Assembly: GCA_900543305.1 (NCBI GenBank) | Contig: UQQZ01000024.1 | Location: 1 to 34,715, forward strand | Source: an uncultured Oscillospiraceae bacterium | Lineage (GTDB): Bacteria > Bacillota > Clostridia > Oscillospirales > Acutalibacteraceae | Direction: 5' to 3' | DNA length: 34,715 nucleotides | In this document: positions 6,774-15,924 of the stretch, piece by piece | Layout of the letters: the number at the start of each line of letters is the position of its first letter | How positions within the stretch are numbered: position 1 is the stretch's first letter | The notes under the pieces: model-generated | Database searches by the model: none | Told to the model about the DNA's origin: nothing | Seen by the model: the letters and a program-made list of their open reading frames with translations, nothing else | Program-made: the position numbers and the translations under genes

Positions 6774-8156
6774 TTAAGCTTGAATCCGGAATACAAGAGC
6801 AATTGGCGAACTGCCAAAACGACGGCTTTCCGGGATGGTAAGAAGGATTCCTCCATTCCTGATCTGGAAGGCAACAGCTTCGCCGCTGTCCACAAAAGTA
6901 ATCTGACGAACGGGACCGGGGTAGGGAAGGAATACTTCGCATTCCACCGGTTCCCGAGCTTCGGGATACAGTCGGATGGCGTAGACAGTATCCCCTTTTC
7001 GAGTGAAGGAGACAGGTCCCGATTGGTAGGGGGGACACACCCGAGTGCCGTAAATGGCCTCTCCGTAAACCCGGAGCCATTGGCCCAGTCCGTGAAGACT
7101 TTCCATGGCTTCCACGGGAATGCGCCCATCCGGTTGAGGACTGACATTCAGAGCCAGATTTCCTCCCTTGGCAACAATATTCACCAGGGTGTTTACCAAC
7201 TCCCGAGGAGATTTATAGTGGTCGCCAAATTCATAGGTGAAATCGGCTCCCAGAGTCAAACAGCTTTCCCAGGGAATTCCCAAGGGCTTTTCGGGAATAC
7301 AAAGCTCAGGAGTCACATAATTTTCATAAGGGCCGCCCACGGTGCGATCTACGGAAAGCACTCCTGGGCAAAGACGACGGGCCTCTTGTACGATTTCCCC
7401 CAAGCGGATGTCCTGGCCGTTTTGTGGGCAGACCCATCCGGCGTCAAACCAAAGAATGTCCAAAGGACCGTAGCCCTTGCAGAGTTCCAGTACTTGGTTT
7501 TTCGTATACTGGACGAAGTTTTCCCAGCGCTGAGGGTCTTCCTGGGGATTGTACATGGGGCCCCGAGTAGAGGGACGGGAATCCGGAAGTTGCGGGGTGC
7601 GGTAAAAGGGAGTATGCCAATCAGCTTTTGAAAAATAGGCCCCGATCCCCAAGCCTTCTTTCCGAAAGGCATCAAACATGGATTTGACCAAATCCGCGTG
7701 GGCATTTTCGTGATAGGGGCACTGAGGCGAAGTGACTTTATAGTCAGTCCATTGGCTGTCCCAGAGGCAAAAACCGTCGTGATGTTTGGTGGTGAGAATC
7801 AAGTAACGGAATCCACAGTCAGAAGCCATTCTAGCCCATTCCTGGGGCTGAAAGCGTATGGGATTAAAAGAACGGATCAACCCTTCGTACTGTTGTTTAA
7901 AGGTGTCGGGATCCTGAGTCCAGTTGATTTGGCGCCTGGACCAATCGGCATCCTCATCGCTCAAGGCCCAAGAAGCCACAATTCCCAGTTGACAATAAAG
8001 GCCCCAGTGGATCATCAAGGCCAGTTTTTGATCTTGGAACCATTCCAGTTTTTCCAAAACAGCAGGGTCCGTAGGGGGGACATAGGTTTCCGCGGGGCTG
8101 TAATTGTGGACCCCTTGCTGGACAATATCCTGATCTGTTTCCGGCTGATTGCTCAT
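6774..8156 (-). CDS. Alpha-L-fucosidase, glycoside hydrolase family 29
   Basis: It releases L-fucose from fucosylated glycans by a retaining mechanism. The 460-residue protein has the GH29 core: MIHWGLY (H50), LTTKHHDGFCLW (H125, H126) and the nucleophile region LDILWFDAGW (Asp238). NLALNVSPQPDGRIP comes next, then a small beta-rich C-terminal domain. No signal peptide is present, so it should act in the cytoplasm on imported oligosaccharides. ATG 8156 is preferred over the upstream GTG (8180) because GGGGAG lies about 9 bases before it. Its product would feed the isomerase, kinase and aldolase encoded at 14.1-18.1 kb. It is the single gene of its transcript. Confidence 0.93.
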   Translation of the reverse strand: MSNQPETDQDIVQQGVHNYSPAETYVPPTDPAVLEKLEWFQDQKLALMIHWGLYCQLGIVASWALSDEDADWSRRQINWTQDPDTFKQQYEGLIRSFNPIRFQPQEWARMASDCGFRYLILTTKHHDGFCLWDSQWTDYKVTSPQCPYHENAHADLVKSMFDAFRKEGLGIGAYFSKADWHTPFYRTPQLPDSRPSTRGPMYNPQEDPQRWENFVQYTKNQVLELCKGYGPLDILWFDAGWVCPQNGQDIRLGEIVQEARRLCPGVLSVDRTVGGPYENYVTPELCIPEKPLGIPWESCLTLGADFTYEFGDHYKSPRELVNTLVNIVAKGGNLALNVSPQPDGRIPVEAMESLHGLGQWLRVYGEAIYGTRVCPPYQSGPVSFTRKGDTVYAIRLYPEAREPVECEVFLPYPGPVRQITFVDSGEAVAFQIRNGGILLTIPESRRFGSSPIALVFRIQA

Positions 8157-8194
8157 TTCAATACACTCCCCATCCTTCACTTTGTGTCGGATTT

Positions 8195-8223
8195 AGGATA
8201 CCGGTTCCCAGGGTGGATGTCAA
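8195..8223 (-). promoter_or_regulatory. Sigma-A promoter of the fucosidase gene
   Basis: TTGACA (8223-8218), a 17-base spacer and TATCCT (8200-8195) on the minus strand, about 40 bases before the start codon. Confidence 0.8.
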
Positions 8224-8239
8224 GACCTTCAAAGAGATG

Positions 8240-8268
8240 TTTCCATTCAAAAGAGGATGTGCTATACT
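8240..8268 (+). promoter_or_regulatory. Probable promoter of the metallo-beta-lactamase-fold gene
   Basis: TTTCCA (8240-8245), 17 bases and TATACT (8263-8268) on the plus strand. It is back-to-back with the fucosidase promoter. Confidence 0.5.
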
Positions 8269-8373
8269 AACATCACAGAAAAAATGGATTTTCTTGGTCT
8301 GAGAGGGGAGTTTACGGTACAGTGAAGATTTTCCCGAAAGCAACCCTCTGACGAATAAAGGAGGAGCTAGGAA

Positions 8374-9792
8374 TTGGAAACAATGGAATGGAAAGAGGGG
8401 ACGGAAACCCTCCCTTGGCTGTGGGAACACGGAGAAGAAACATCCTGTTCTGTAATTGTCTGTCTTGCAGGCAGCGAAGCGGAAGGAAAGCGCTGTATGG
8501 AGTTGCTTTCTGCCCGGAAGAAGCAGGGGGCTGTAGCGGTTTTGATGGTATCTTCTCAGGAGGGGAAGGCCCAGGAAATCACGGTGGGAAACCTGTTGTT
8601 CGCTTTGCGGGAAAAACCCGAACTGGATGAAAATAGGTTTTCTTTGACAGCAGGCCCTGAAGCAGCTGATCAGGTGTGGAAGATTGCTTCCCATTTTCCC
8701 CAATGGTTTTCCTGCGTTTGTGCGGTAGGGGGGTACGGAGACCCTTACGAAGCTCGGTCACTTAAGGATGTACCTCTCAGGATTTATCCGGTCACGCAGG
8801 AAGATACCCTTTTTCAGGATGGGAAACTTCTGGTGGCAGGGGAACGGATGGCGATGGGTCTTCGGGCAGCCGGCAGTAGAACGGTAGAGTGCAGGCGAGA
8901 GCAAGGTTCTCGTGAAGAAGTATGGGAGAAGGTCTTCCAAACGGGAGAAACCGTGGAATGGATGTTGTCTCAAAACCGAAAAGAGCAATTTCAGGTTTAC
9001 TGGCTTCAACCCGGTGTGTGGCGAATTGACGACTACTTTACCGCCTCCTGTTACCTGGTAGAGGGCAAGGAAAAAGCCCTTCTCATCGATACCGGCATGG
9101 GAGAGGGAGATCTGTTGGGCCTGGTCACTTCACTGACCAGACTGCCTGTGGAAGTGGCTATTACACATCCACATTTGGATCATATGCATTGGATCGACCG
9201 TTTTTCCAGAGTGTATCTCCACAAAGAAGACATTGTCCAGCTCCGAAACCATCCGGAAAGCTTTCCCCATGCTCTTTCTCCGAAGGCTCAGGGCTTGCCG
9301 GAAATGCTGCCTCTGGAAGAGGGAACGGTGTTGGACCTGGGAGGGGTTGCAGTGGAAACAAGGGAACTGCCTGGCCACACGCCCCATTCGGTGGTGTTTC
9401 TCGATGATGTCCATCGTTGCTTGTTTACAGGAGACGCCATTGGCTCTGGCTATATTGTGCTGATGATTTGTCCGGAACAGGAGGCGTTGCAGCTAGTAAA
9501 GGATTATCGTCAGGCGTTGGAACATTTCTTGCCCCAATTGGCGCGGGTGCGGGATTATGCATGGCTAGGGGGACATGGAATTCAGGAAAACGGCTGTGAC
9601 CTTCGGACCCAGCAAGATTACTTGGCTGGCCATTCCCAATACTTTAATCCCATCCGGGAAGAGGTTATCAGGGATATGATAACTCTTTGCGATGCTTTGT
9701 TGTCCGGAGAAATTTCCTGGGAACAGGTGCAACAAGCTCCGGATCATTATTGCTCAAAGGGTTGTGCGGGTATGTTTTTCCGATTTGTATAA
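8374..9792 (+). CDS. Metallo-beta-lactamase-fold hydrolase with a degenerate alpha/beta-hydrolase-like N-terminus
   Basis: The C-terminal half (about 205-460) is a metallo-beta-lactamase-fold domain: THPHLDHMHW (HxHxDH metal site), ELPGHTPHSV and FTGDAIGSG supply the other ligands. The N-terminal ~200 residues resemble the esterase/phospholipase family that often carries sugar esterases. They keep patterns such as FSCVCAVGGYGDP and LKDVPLRIYPVTQEDTL, but I see no GxSxG nucleophile, so that half may be catalytically dead. The substrate is unknown. TTG 8374 is favoured since AAGGAGGAG ends 7 bases before it; ATG 8383 is the alternative. Cytoplasmic, no signal peptide. It diverges from the fucosidase gene, so a role in sugar-derivative metabolism is possible but unproven. 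Confidence 0.8.
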   Translation: METMEWKEGTETLPWLWEHGEETSCSVIVCLAGSEAEGKRCMELLSARKKQGAVAVLMVSSQEGKAQEITVGNLLFALREKPELDENRFSLTAGPEAADQVWKIASHFPQWFSCVCAVGGYGDPYEARSLKDVPLRIYPVTQEDTLFQDGKLLVAGERMAMGLRAAGSRTVECRREQGSREEVWEKVFQTGETVEWMLSQNRKEQFQVYWLQPGVWRIDDYFTASCYLVEGKEKALLIDTGMGEGDLLGLVTSLTRLPVEVAITHPHLDHMHWIDRFSRVYLHKEDIVQLRNHPESFPHALSPKAQGLPEMLPLEEGTVLDLGGVAVETRELPGHTPHSVVFLDDVHRCLFTGDAIGSGYIVLMICPEQEALQLVKDYRQALEHFLPQLARVRDYAWLGGHGIQENGCDLRTQQDYLAGHSQYFNPIREEVIRDMITLCDALLSGEISWEQVQQAPDHYCSKGCAGMFFRFV

Positions 9793-9797
9793 GAGGG

Positions 9798-9828
9798 CAA
9801 GGGCGGTGAAAACCGTCCTTGTTTTTTG
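9798..9828 (+). terminator. Terminator after the metallo-beta-lactamase-fold gene
   Basis: CAAGGGCGGT, a GAAA loop and ACCGTCCTTG (one G-U pair) are followed by TTTTTT. The rest of the 305-base gap up to 10098 holds only the next promoter. Confidence 0.88.
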
Positions 9829-9975
9829 TAACTGACCTTAATCTTGGAAAACCAAGAAGACAGGATGAAGAAAGGACCTTGGAACATCTTTAGAAAAAGA
9901 GAAAAAATAAGAATGGATATGGTTTTTCGGGTGTTTCTGTGCAAAAAGAATGGTCAGTTTTTTTAAATATTTCTC

Positions 9976-10003
9976 TGGACAATACTTTGAAAAAGCCTAT
10001 AAT
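9976..10003 (+). promoter_or_regulatory. Probable promoter of the arylsulfotransferase operon
   Basis: TGGACA (9976-9981), a 16-base spacer and TATAAT (9998-10003), about 95 bases before the GTG start. Confidence 0.6.
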
Positions 10004-10097
10004 ATTTTGTAGATAGCTGGAAGAGGGGATATTCCCCTGTAGGCGGTTCTCTCCAAGGAACTTTGCCAAAGAGATCATGGGAAAGGATGGATCCCAC

Positions 10098-11870
10098 GTG
10101 AAGGCAACTATTTCCAAGAAGCAGCGCATTTTTCTCCTGGTGGTCGGAATCCTGGTTTTGGTGGCATTTACTGGCTATGGCATTTTCCGCTTTGCCACCC
10201 GCTCTTTTATTGCCTCGGAAATCCAAACCCGAGAAGACTGGAGCATCGATACCGGTGAATACACCGATCGGGAAGAGAAACTGGAGATCAATGTCTATGA
10301 CGCTCCTGTAGAGAGCTCGATTGCGATCAAGCAGATTGTTCCCTACGAGTACGAGGAAGAAGGATTCACCTATTACGATGAAGATGTCCAAGCACGTTTG
10401 GGGCATGCTTTATTGGAGCTGGTTCAGGAAAAGAACTACACCTTGGACGAGCCTTTGGCGATTCTCAATCCCTTTGGTACCGGATCCAATGGGCTGTATC
10501 TTTACTTCACCACGACCAAAGGGTGTCAGGTGGAGTACACAGTCCATGTGGAGGACGACTCCATTGCCGATTATACGGCCTTGGCAAACAACCGAGGGGA
10601 ACAGGGATACAGCACGGTCCAGGAATTTCTCTTAATCGGTCTGGTGCCGGGCATGGAAAACCAAGTGACATTACGAACGATTAACCGTCAAGGTAAGGAA
10701 ACCGGCACTTTGACTTTTACCGTGGAAACTCCCGAAACCGTATCCGGATATCAGACCCAGTTGGACGTGACTCAGGGAGAGAGCACCGTCCAGCAGACCG
10801 ACGGTTTATTTTACGCCATGGGATTCGGTGATTACTACGGTTATACCTTTTTCTTTGACAATGACGGGGTAATGCGGTATGAAATGCTGTTGGAAGGATA
10901 CCATTCCGACCGGTTCTTATGGGATGGCAATGAGCTGATTACCTGTGTGGGCAGCAATAAAATTGCCCGGCTCAGCCGTTTGGGACAAGTGCTGCAAGTG
11001 GTCGATCTGGGTTCCTACGAGTTGCATCACGACATCAACTGGGGACCTAACGGCACCATCCTTGCCTTGGCCACCGATACGAAAGGGGAGACCGTGGAAG
11101 ACCAGGTTCTGCAAATCGACTTGGATACGGGAGAGGTTTCCTTGGCAGTGGACTTCACCCAGGTGTTGAACAGCTATTTTCAAACCACCCACGTAATTGG
11201 CATGACGGATACCTTTTTCTGGTCGGAAGGAGAATGGGACTGGCTCCATTTGAATTCCATCCAATATGTGGAGGAGGACAACGCCATCCTTGTGAGCTCC
11301 CGTGAGACCTCCACCATCATTAAGGCTTCTTTGGAAGAAGAACCCCAAATTCTCTGGATGATAGGGGATCCTGCCTTCTGGGAAGGAACCGAGTTTTCCC
11401 AGTATTCCTTGGAGCCGGAGGGAGATTTCCTCCTGCAGTATGGACAACACGATGTAGAGCTGGTAGAAGATGAATCCTTGCCGGAAGGGCAATATTATTT
11501 GCGGTTCTACGACAACAACTATTGGGGCAACAGCACTCGGGACAATTACGAACCGGACCTTTCTGACCAGGTCGGCTTGTCTATGACAGATGAAGAAGGG
11601 GTCAATTCGTATGTCTACTTCTATTTGGTAGACGAAACGGCTGGCACTTTTACCTTGGCAGACTCTTTTGAAGTGCCCTATTCCAGCTTGGTGTCCAACG
11701 TCCAGAATGTGGAGGGACAGTATGTAGTAAACAATGGGGTTCACCAGTGTTTCGGCGAATATGATGACCAGGGAAGTTTGATTCGGGAATATGGATATAC
11801 CTGCACTGCAAATGGGTACCGGGTGATGAAATCCGATTTCCGTGGATTCTGGTTCCTGGAAGAAAAATGA
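10098..11870 (+). CDS. Membrane-anchored aryl-sulfate sulfotransferase
   Basis: Enzymes of this family (ASST) move sulfate between phenolic compounds without PAPS, through a sulfo-histidine. The ~590-residue protein has one N-terminal membrane helix (IFLLVVGILVLVAFTGYGIF), so it should face outside as an anchored enzyme. An N-terminal beta domain and a six-bladed propeller follow. Visible motifs are ELHHDINW (about residue 310), DWLHLNS (about 383, the catalytic His region) and YGQHDVEL (about 450); these match the three essential histidines of the E. coli enzyme. GTG 10098 has AAAGGATGG 7 bases upstream; ATG 10077 is possible but poorly placed. It heads a tight plus-strand set with a glycosyltransferase and UDP-galactopyranose mutase. 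In that setting the acceptor might be a surface glycan or a host-derived phenol. Confidence 0.9.
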   Translation: MKATISKKQRIFLLVVGILVLVAFTGYGIFRFATRSFIASEIQTREDWSIDTGEYTDREEKLEINVYDAPVESSIAIKQIVPYEYEEEGFTYYDEDVQARLGHALLELVQEKNYTLDEPLAILNPFGTGSNGLYLYFTTTKGCQVEYTVHVEDDSIADYTALANNRGEQGYSTVQEFLLIGLVPGMENQVTLRTINRQGKETGTLTFTVETPETVSGYQTQLDVTQGESTVQQTDGLFYAMGFGDYYGYTFFFDNDGVMRYEMLLEGYHSDRFLWDGNELITCVGSNKIARLSRLGQVLQVVDLGSYELHHDINWGPNGTILALATDTKGETVEDQVLQIDLDTGEVSLAVDFTQVLNSYFQTTHVIGMTDTFFWSEGEWDWLHLNSIQYVEEDNAILVSSRETSTIIKASLEEEPQILWMIGDPAFWEGTEFSQYSLEPEGDFLLQYGQHDVELVEDESLPEGQYYLRFYDNNYWGNSTRDNYEPDLSDQVGLSMTDEEGVNSYVYFYLVDETAGTFTLADSFEVPYSSLVSNVQNVEGQYVVNNGVHQCFGEYDDQGSLIREYGYTCTANGYRVMKSDFRGFWFLEEK

Positions 11871-11902
11871 CCCCTTTTATGATAAGAAAGGAGACATAGA
11901 CT

Positions 11903-12919
11903 TTGAAGTTGCTTTCTGTGACCGTGCCCTGTTATAATTCCCAGGCGTATATGCGTCATTGCATTGAGACATTGCTTCCCGGCGGAGACGACATTGAGAT
12001 TCTGATTGTGGACGATGGATCCAAAGACAATACGGCAGCCATTGCAGATGAATACCAGGAAAAATACCCAGGAATCGTCCGGGCGATCCACCAGGAGAAT
12101 GCCGGACATGGGGGCGCCGTAATGAAAGGTTTGACCTATGCCACCGGTCAGTATTTCAAAGTGGTGGACAGCGACGATTGGGTGGATTCCCAGGTGTTGG
12201 GAGAGATTCTCACGTTGCTGCGTGGCTTTTCGAAATCGGGACAAGGCGCCGATATGGTAGTCAGCGATTTTTTGTACGACAAAGTAGGCGCCCATCACAA
12301 AAAGGCCATGCGTTATACCCAAACCATCCCTCAAAACAAATTGATAACTTGGGATGAGGTGGGAAATTTTCCTAAGGGTCACTATCTTCTAATGCACTCG
12401 GTGATCTATCGAACGGAACTGCTGCGCAAAAGTGGATTGGATTTGCCGCATCACACTTTCTATGTGGACAATCTGTTTGTCTATGTACCCATGGCCCAGG
12501 TTAAGACCCTTTACTACATAGACAAAGTTTTTTATCATTATTTCATTGGCCGGGAAGATCAGTCGGTCCAGGAAGCGGTGATGATCCGCCGCATCGATCA
12601 GCAGCTTCGGGTCAATCGTTTGATGTTCCAGCAGGTAGATTTGGACCAGGTGGAAAACCAGCGGCTGCGCTAATATTTGATAAACTACCTGGAAATTGTC
12701 ACCACGGTCTCTTCGGTGCTGTTGTTCCGTTCCGGGACCAAAGAACATCTGGCAATGGAGCGTGCTTTGTGGGAAGACATGAAGCGGGATTTCCCTCGGC
12801 ACTACGCCATTCTCCATGGGAGAATGTTCGGGAAAGTGTTGACCTTGCCCGGTGCTTTGGGCAGAGGAATCGCGGTCAATGTCTATCAGGTGAGCAGGAA
12901 GGTTTTTGGATTTAATTGA
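11903..12919 (+). pseudogene. Family 2 glycosyltransferase interrupted by one in-frame stop
   Basis: A GT-A fold glycosyltransferase: VTVPCYNSQAYM, ILIVDDGSKDNT, the nucleotide-sugar/metal motif KVVDSDDWV and GHYLLMHSVIYR. TTG 11903 follows AAAGGAGA. Translation stops at codon 257 (TAA, 12671-12673), but the same frame continues without gap to 12919: INYLEIVTTVSSVLLFRSG and so on, 82 more codons that look like the natural C-terminus. A single base change in a codon such as CAA or TAC would explain it. The first 256 residues include the whole catalytic domain, so a shortened enzyme could still work. No ribosome site precedes the second part. It lies between the sulfotransferase and glf genes, spaced 32 and 15 bases. 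Confidence 0.85.
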
Positions 12920-12934
12920 GGGGGAGCCGGATTG

Positions 12935-14041
12935 ATGGTTGATTATTTGATTGTGGGCGCAGGACTGTATGGGAGCGTATTTGCCCAGCAGATGACTGCT
13001 GCGGGGAAGCATTGCCTGGTCTTGGACCGTCGGCCCCATATAGGGGGCAACGTCCACTGTGAAGAGGTGGAAGGAATTCTGGTTCACCGGTATGGAGCCC
13101 ATATTTTTCATACCTCTGATGAGGAGGTGTGGAATTACGTCAACCGCTATGTGCGGTTCAACAACTATATCAATTCTCCAGTGGCTATTTTCCGTGGGGA
13201 ACTGTACAACATGCCTTTTAATATGAATACCTTCTCCAAGCTCTGGGGTGTGACCACTCCCGCCCAGGCTCAGGCGGAGATTCAGCGTCAGGCGGGACGG
13301 CACAATATCGATGAGCCCAAGAATCTGGAAGAACAGGCCCTGAAACTGGTAGGGGACGATATCTATCAAAAATTGGTAAAGGGCTATACGGAAAAACAGT
13401 GGGGTAGAGACTGCAAGGAACTGCCGCCTTTTCTGATTCGCCGGCTGCCTCTGCGATTCATTTACGACAACAACTATTTCTCCGACCGGTACCAAGGGAT
13501 CCCGGAGGAGGGGTATGATGCATTGATCGAGCAATTGTTGGAGGGAAGCGACGTGCTTCTGTCCACCGATTATAAGACATTTGCCCAGTCCCATCCCCAT
13601 ATTGCCCATAAAATTGTCTATACGGGAACCATTGATGGGTTCTTTGATTCCTGTTTTGGGCCGTTGGAATACCGGAGTCTCCGGTTTGAAACCGAGATTT
13701 TGGATTGCCCCAATTATCAGGGAAACGCTGTGGTCAACTACACTGCCCGGGAAGTACCCTATACCCGGATTATTGAGCACAAGCATTTCAATTTCGGTAC
13801 TCAACCTAAAACCGTCATTACCCGGGAATATCCCCTCCAATGGGAACCTGGGAAAGAGCCTTTTTATCCGGTCAACGATGAGAAAAACCAAGCTCTTTAC
13901 CGGAGTTATGCGGAGCTTGCCAAATCTCGTCCTGATGTCATTTTTGGCGGGAGATTGGGAAGCTACCGCTATTACAACATGGATCAGGTCATTCGTGTGG
14001 CATTGGATGACGCAAGGAAAGAGTTGCAGAAGAATGGATAA
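12935..14041 (+). CDS. glf: UDP-galactopyranose mutase
   Basis: This flavoenzyme interconverts UDP-galactopyranose and UDP-galactofuranose, the donor for galactofuranose in surface glycans. The 368-residue protein starts with the FAD-binding motif DYLIVGAGLYGSVFA. It contains RYGAHIFHT, the mobile-loop region with YTEKQWGRDCKELP, and FGGRLGSYRYYNMDQVI near the end, all diagnostic. ATG 12935 is 8 bases after GAGGGGGAG; TTG 12932 is less well spaced. It is the last gene of the sulfotransferase-glycosyltransferase set and is followed by a strong terminator. The neighbouring broken glycosyltransferase is the obvious candidate to use its product. Confidence 0.96.
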   Translation: MVDYLIVGAGLYGSVFAQQMTAAGKHCLVLDRRPHIGGNVHCEEVEGILVHRYGAHIFHTSDEEVWNYVNRYVRFNNYINSPVAIFRGELYNMPFNMNTFSKLWGVTTPAQAQAEIQRQAGRHNIDEPKNLEEQALKLVGDDIYQKLVKGYTEKQWGRDCKELPPFLIRRLPLRFIYDNNYFSDRYQGIPEEGYDALIEQLLEGSDVLLSTDYKTFAQSHPHIAHKIVYTGTIDGFFDSCFGPLEYRSLRFETEILDCPNYQGNAVVNYTAREVPYTRIIEHKHFNFGTQPKTVITREYPLQWEPGKEPFYPVNDEKNQALYRSYAELAKSRPDVIFGGRLGSYRYYNMDQVIRVALDDARKELQKNG

Positions 14042-14098
14042 ATGGGCCTTGCTGTGATCTTTATAAAATCTTCTGCAAAGCCTCGTCCGGTTTGAGAC

Positions 14099-14133
14099 AG
14101 AAAAAGACCCCGGGAATGCCCCGAGGTCTTTTT
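14099..14133. terminator. Bidirectional terminator between glf and fucI
   Basis: AAAAAGACC...GGTCTTTTT with an inner CGGG/CCCG stem and A and T runs on the two sides serves the two convergent genes. Confidence 0.88.
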
Positions 14134-14136
14134 GCA

Positions 14137-15921
14137 TTATCGGTAGAGAGGACCGTATTGTTTACACGCCGCAAAATCGGCAGCTTCCTTATCTTTTGTC
14201 CCAAAAGCCGCCCAAGCGTGGGGCCGGTAGATTTTTTCATCAGGCACATTGTGCATGGCAACCGGAATGCGCAGCATGGAAGCCAGTGTGATCAGATCAG
14301 CTCCCACATGGCCATATACGGTGACGCCATGGTTCGCACCCCAATTGGCCATAACGCTGTACACGTCCCGGAAGGGACCCTGACCGTTTAAGCGGGGAAC
14401 AAACCAGGTGGTGGGCCAGGTAGGATCCGTACGACGGTCGATGGGGCAATGAATTTCATCGGGAAGATGGGCAGTCCAGCCTTCTGCAATCTGCAAAACG
14501 GGTCCAACACCTTCTACGATATTGACTCTGAGCATGGTTACCGGCATCTCCGCTGTGCAGCGGAAATGGCTGGAAAAACCGCCTCCCCGGAAATACTCGT
14601 AGTTGGCCCGGCACCAGTCGGTAGCTTCCAAACAGGCTTCTACGTCTTTCTCTTCCATCTCCCAGAAAGGTTTCATCACAGGGTTGCCCTGCTGATCTCT
14701 TGCGGCTCCGCAGCCATCCAGAGCGGTGGCGCCTGAGTTGATCAAATGGATAAAACCGTTTTCTGCCACTCCTTGGGGCCGATACCCGGTAACACGTTCA
14801 CAAGCTTCCGGACTCCAATAAGTGCGCACATCATGGAAGCAGGGGGCGGTTCCGGATACCAGGGTGCCCAACATCATGGAGACTCCGTTAAGGGTATCAT
14901 TTTCCGTGGCAAAGGGAGTGGGCTGCTTAGGGCCATTCCAGTCAAAGGTGGAAGCCAGAATTGCTTCGGAAAAATCGGCGTTGGGGAGCCAATCGGTCCA
15001 ATTCCGCTGTCCTTGGAAGCCGCCTGCCACCGCATTTTTGCCCAACGCTTCCTCGTGCCAACCCAATTCATCCAGCTTGGGGTTGCCGTAGAGAATGTCC
15101 CGCATAATCATGGTCATCTTGGTGACAAACTCCCAGTCTTTGTCCGGAGGAACCACTTTGGACTTCCGAATGATGTCTGGGAGGTTTTTGCCGGCATTGC
15201 AGTCAAAGCCTTCTTTACAGTGGGTTTTCACCCAAGCAAGGGCCTTCTCGTACTCCTGGGGATCATAAATTTCCAAGGTAATGCGGCGAATGATCTCAGT
15301 CATGTCCACCCATTCGGGGCGAATGCCAAAATATTTTTGGAACATGTTGGCATCACAGTAGCTTCCTGCAATGCCCATTGCCACGCCTCCCAGGTTTACA
15401 TATGCCTTGTTTTTCATCCAGCCAACGGCTACAGCGCACCGGGCAAACCGGAGAATTTTCTCTGCGGCATCAGGGGGTACGCTGGTATCGCTTGCCTCCT
15501 GGACATCGTGACCATAAATGGAGAACGCAGGAAGGCCTTTCTGGGCGTGGGCCGCCAAGACAGCCGCCAGGTAAACGGCGCCAGGCCGTTCGGTTCCATT
15601 GAACCCCCACACTGCCTTAATGGTTCGGGGATCCATGTCGAAGGTTTCGCTTCCGTAACACCAGCAACGGGTGACAGTGAGGGTTGCCACTACATTTTCC
15701 GTAGAAAACTGATCCGCACATGCAGCAGCCTCCGCGCCTCCTCCGATGGTGGAGTTGGCCAGAACGCACTGAACCGGTGTTCCATCGGGATAGCGGAGAT
15801 TTTCCTCAATCAATTTTTTGGCGTTCCGAGCCATGGCCATGGTCTGGTCTTCCAGGCCTTCCCGGATCCCACCCCATCTGCCGTCAATAGTGGGGCGAAT
15901 CCCTATTTTGGGATACAACAT
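14137..15921 (-). CDS. fucI: L-fucose isomerase
   Basis: It converts L-fucose to L-fuculose, a manganese-dependent aldose-ketose isomerisation in the cytoplasm. The 594-residue length matches E. coli FucI (591). Family stretches are IGIRPTIDGRWGGIREGLE at the N-terminus, TATLTVTRCWCYGSETFDM-like sequence, FATENDTLNG (metal-binding Glu), CFHDVRTYW (Asp) and NHGVTVYGHVGADL (His). It is the last gene of the minus-strand operon, 3 bases after the kinase stop, so translation is probably coupled. Its ribosome site (AAAGGAGGACTG) lies in the kinase's end. D-arabinose could also be a substrate in this family. Confidence 0.97.
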   Translation of the reverse strand: MLYPKIGIRPTIDGRWGGIREGLEDQTMAMARNAKKLIEENLRYPDGTPVQCVLANSTIGGGAEAAACADQFSTENVVATLTVTRCWCYGSETFDMDPRTIKAVWGFNGTERPGAVYLAAVLAAHAQKGLPAFSIYGHDVQEASDTSVPPDAAEKILRFARCAVAVGWMKNKAYVNLGGVAMGIAGSYCDANMFQKYFGIRPEWVDMTEIIRRITLEIYDPQEYEKALAWVKTHCKEGFDCNAGKNLPDIIRKSKVVPPDKDWEFVTKMTMIMRDILYGNPKLDELGWHEEALGKNAVAGGFQGQRNWTDWLPNADFSEAILASTFDWNGPKQPTPFATENDTLNGVSMMLGTLVSGTAPCFHDVRTYWSPEACERVTGYRPQGVAENGFIHLINSGATALDGCGAARDQQGNPVMKPFWEMEEKDVEACLEATDWCRANYEYFRGGGFSSHFRCTAEMPVTMLRVNIVEGVGPVLQIAEGWTAHLPDEIHCPIDRRTDPTWPTTWFVPRLNGQGPFRDVYSVMANWGANHGVTVYGHVGADLITLASMLRIPVAMHNVPDEKIYRPHAWAAFGTKDKEAADFAACKQYGPLYR

Positions 15922-15924
15922 GTT

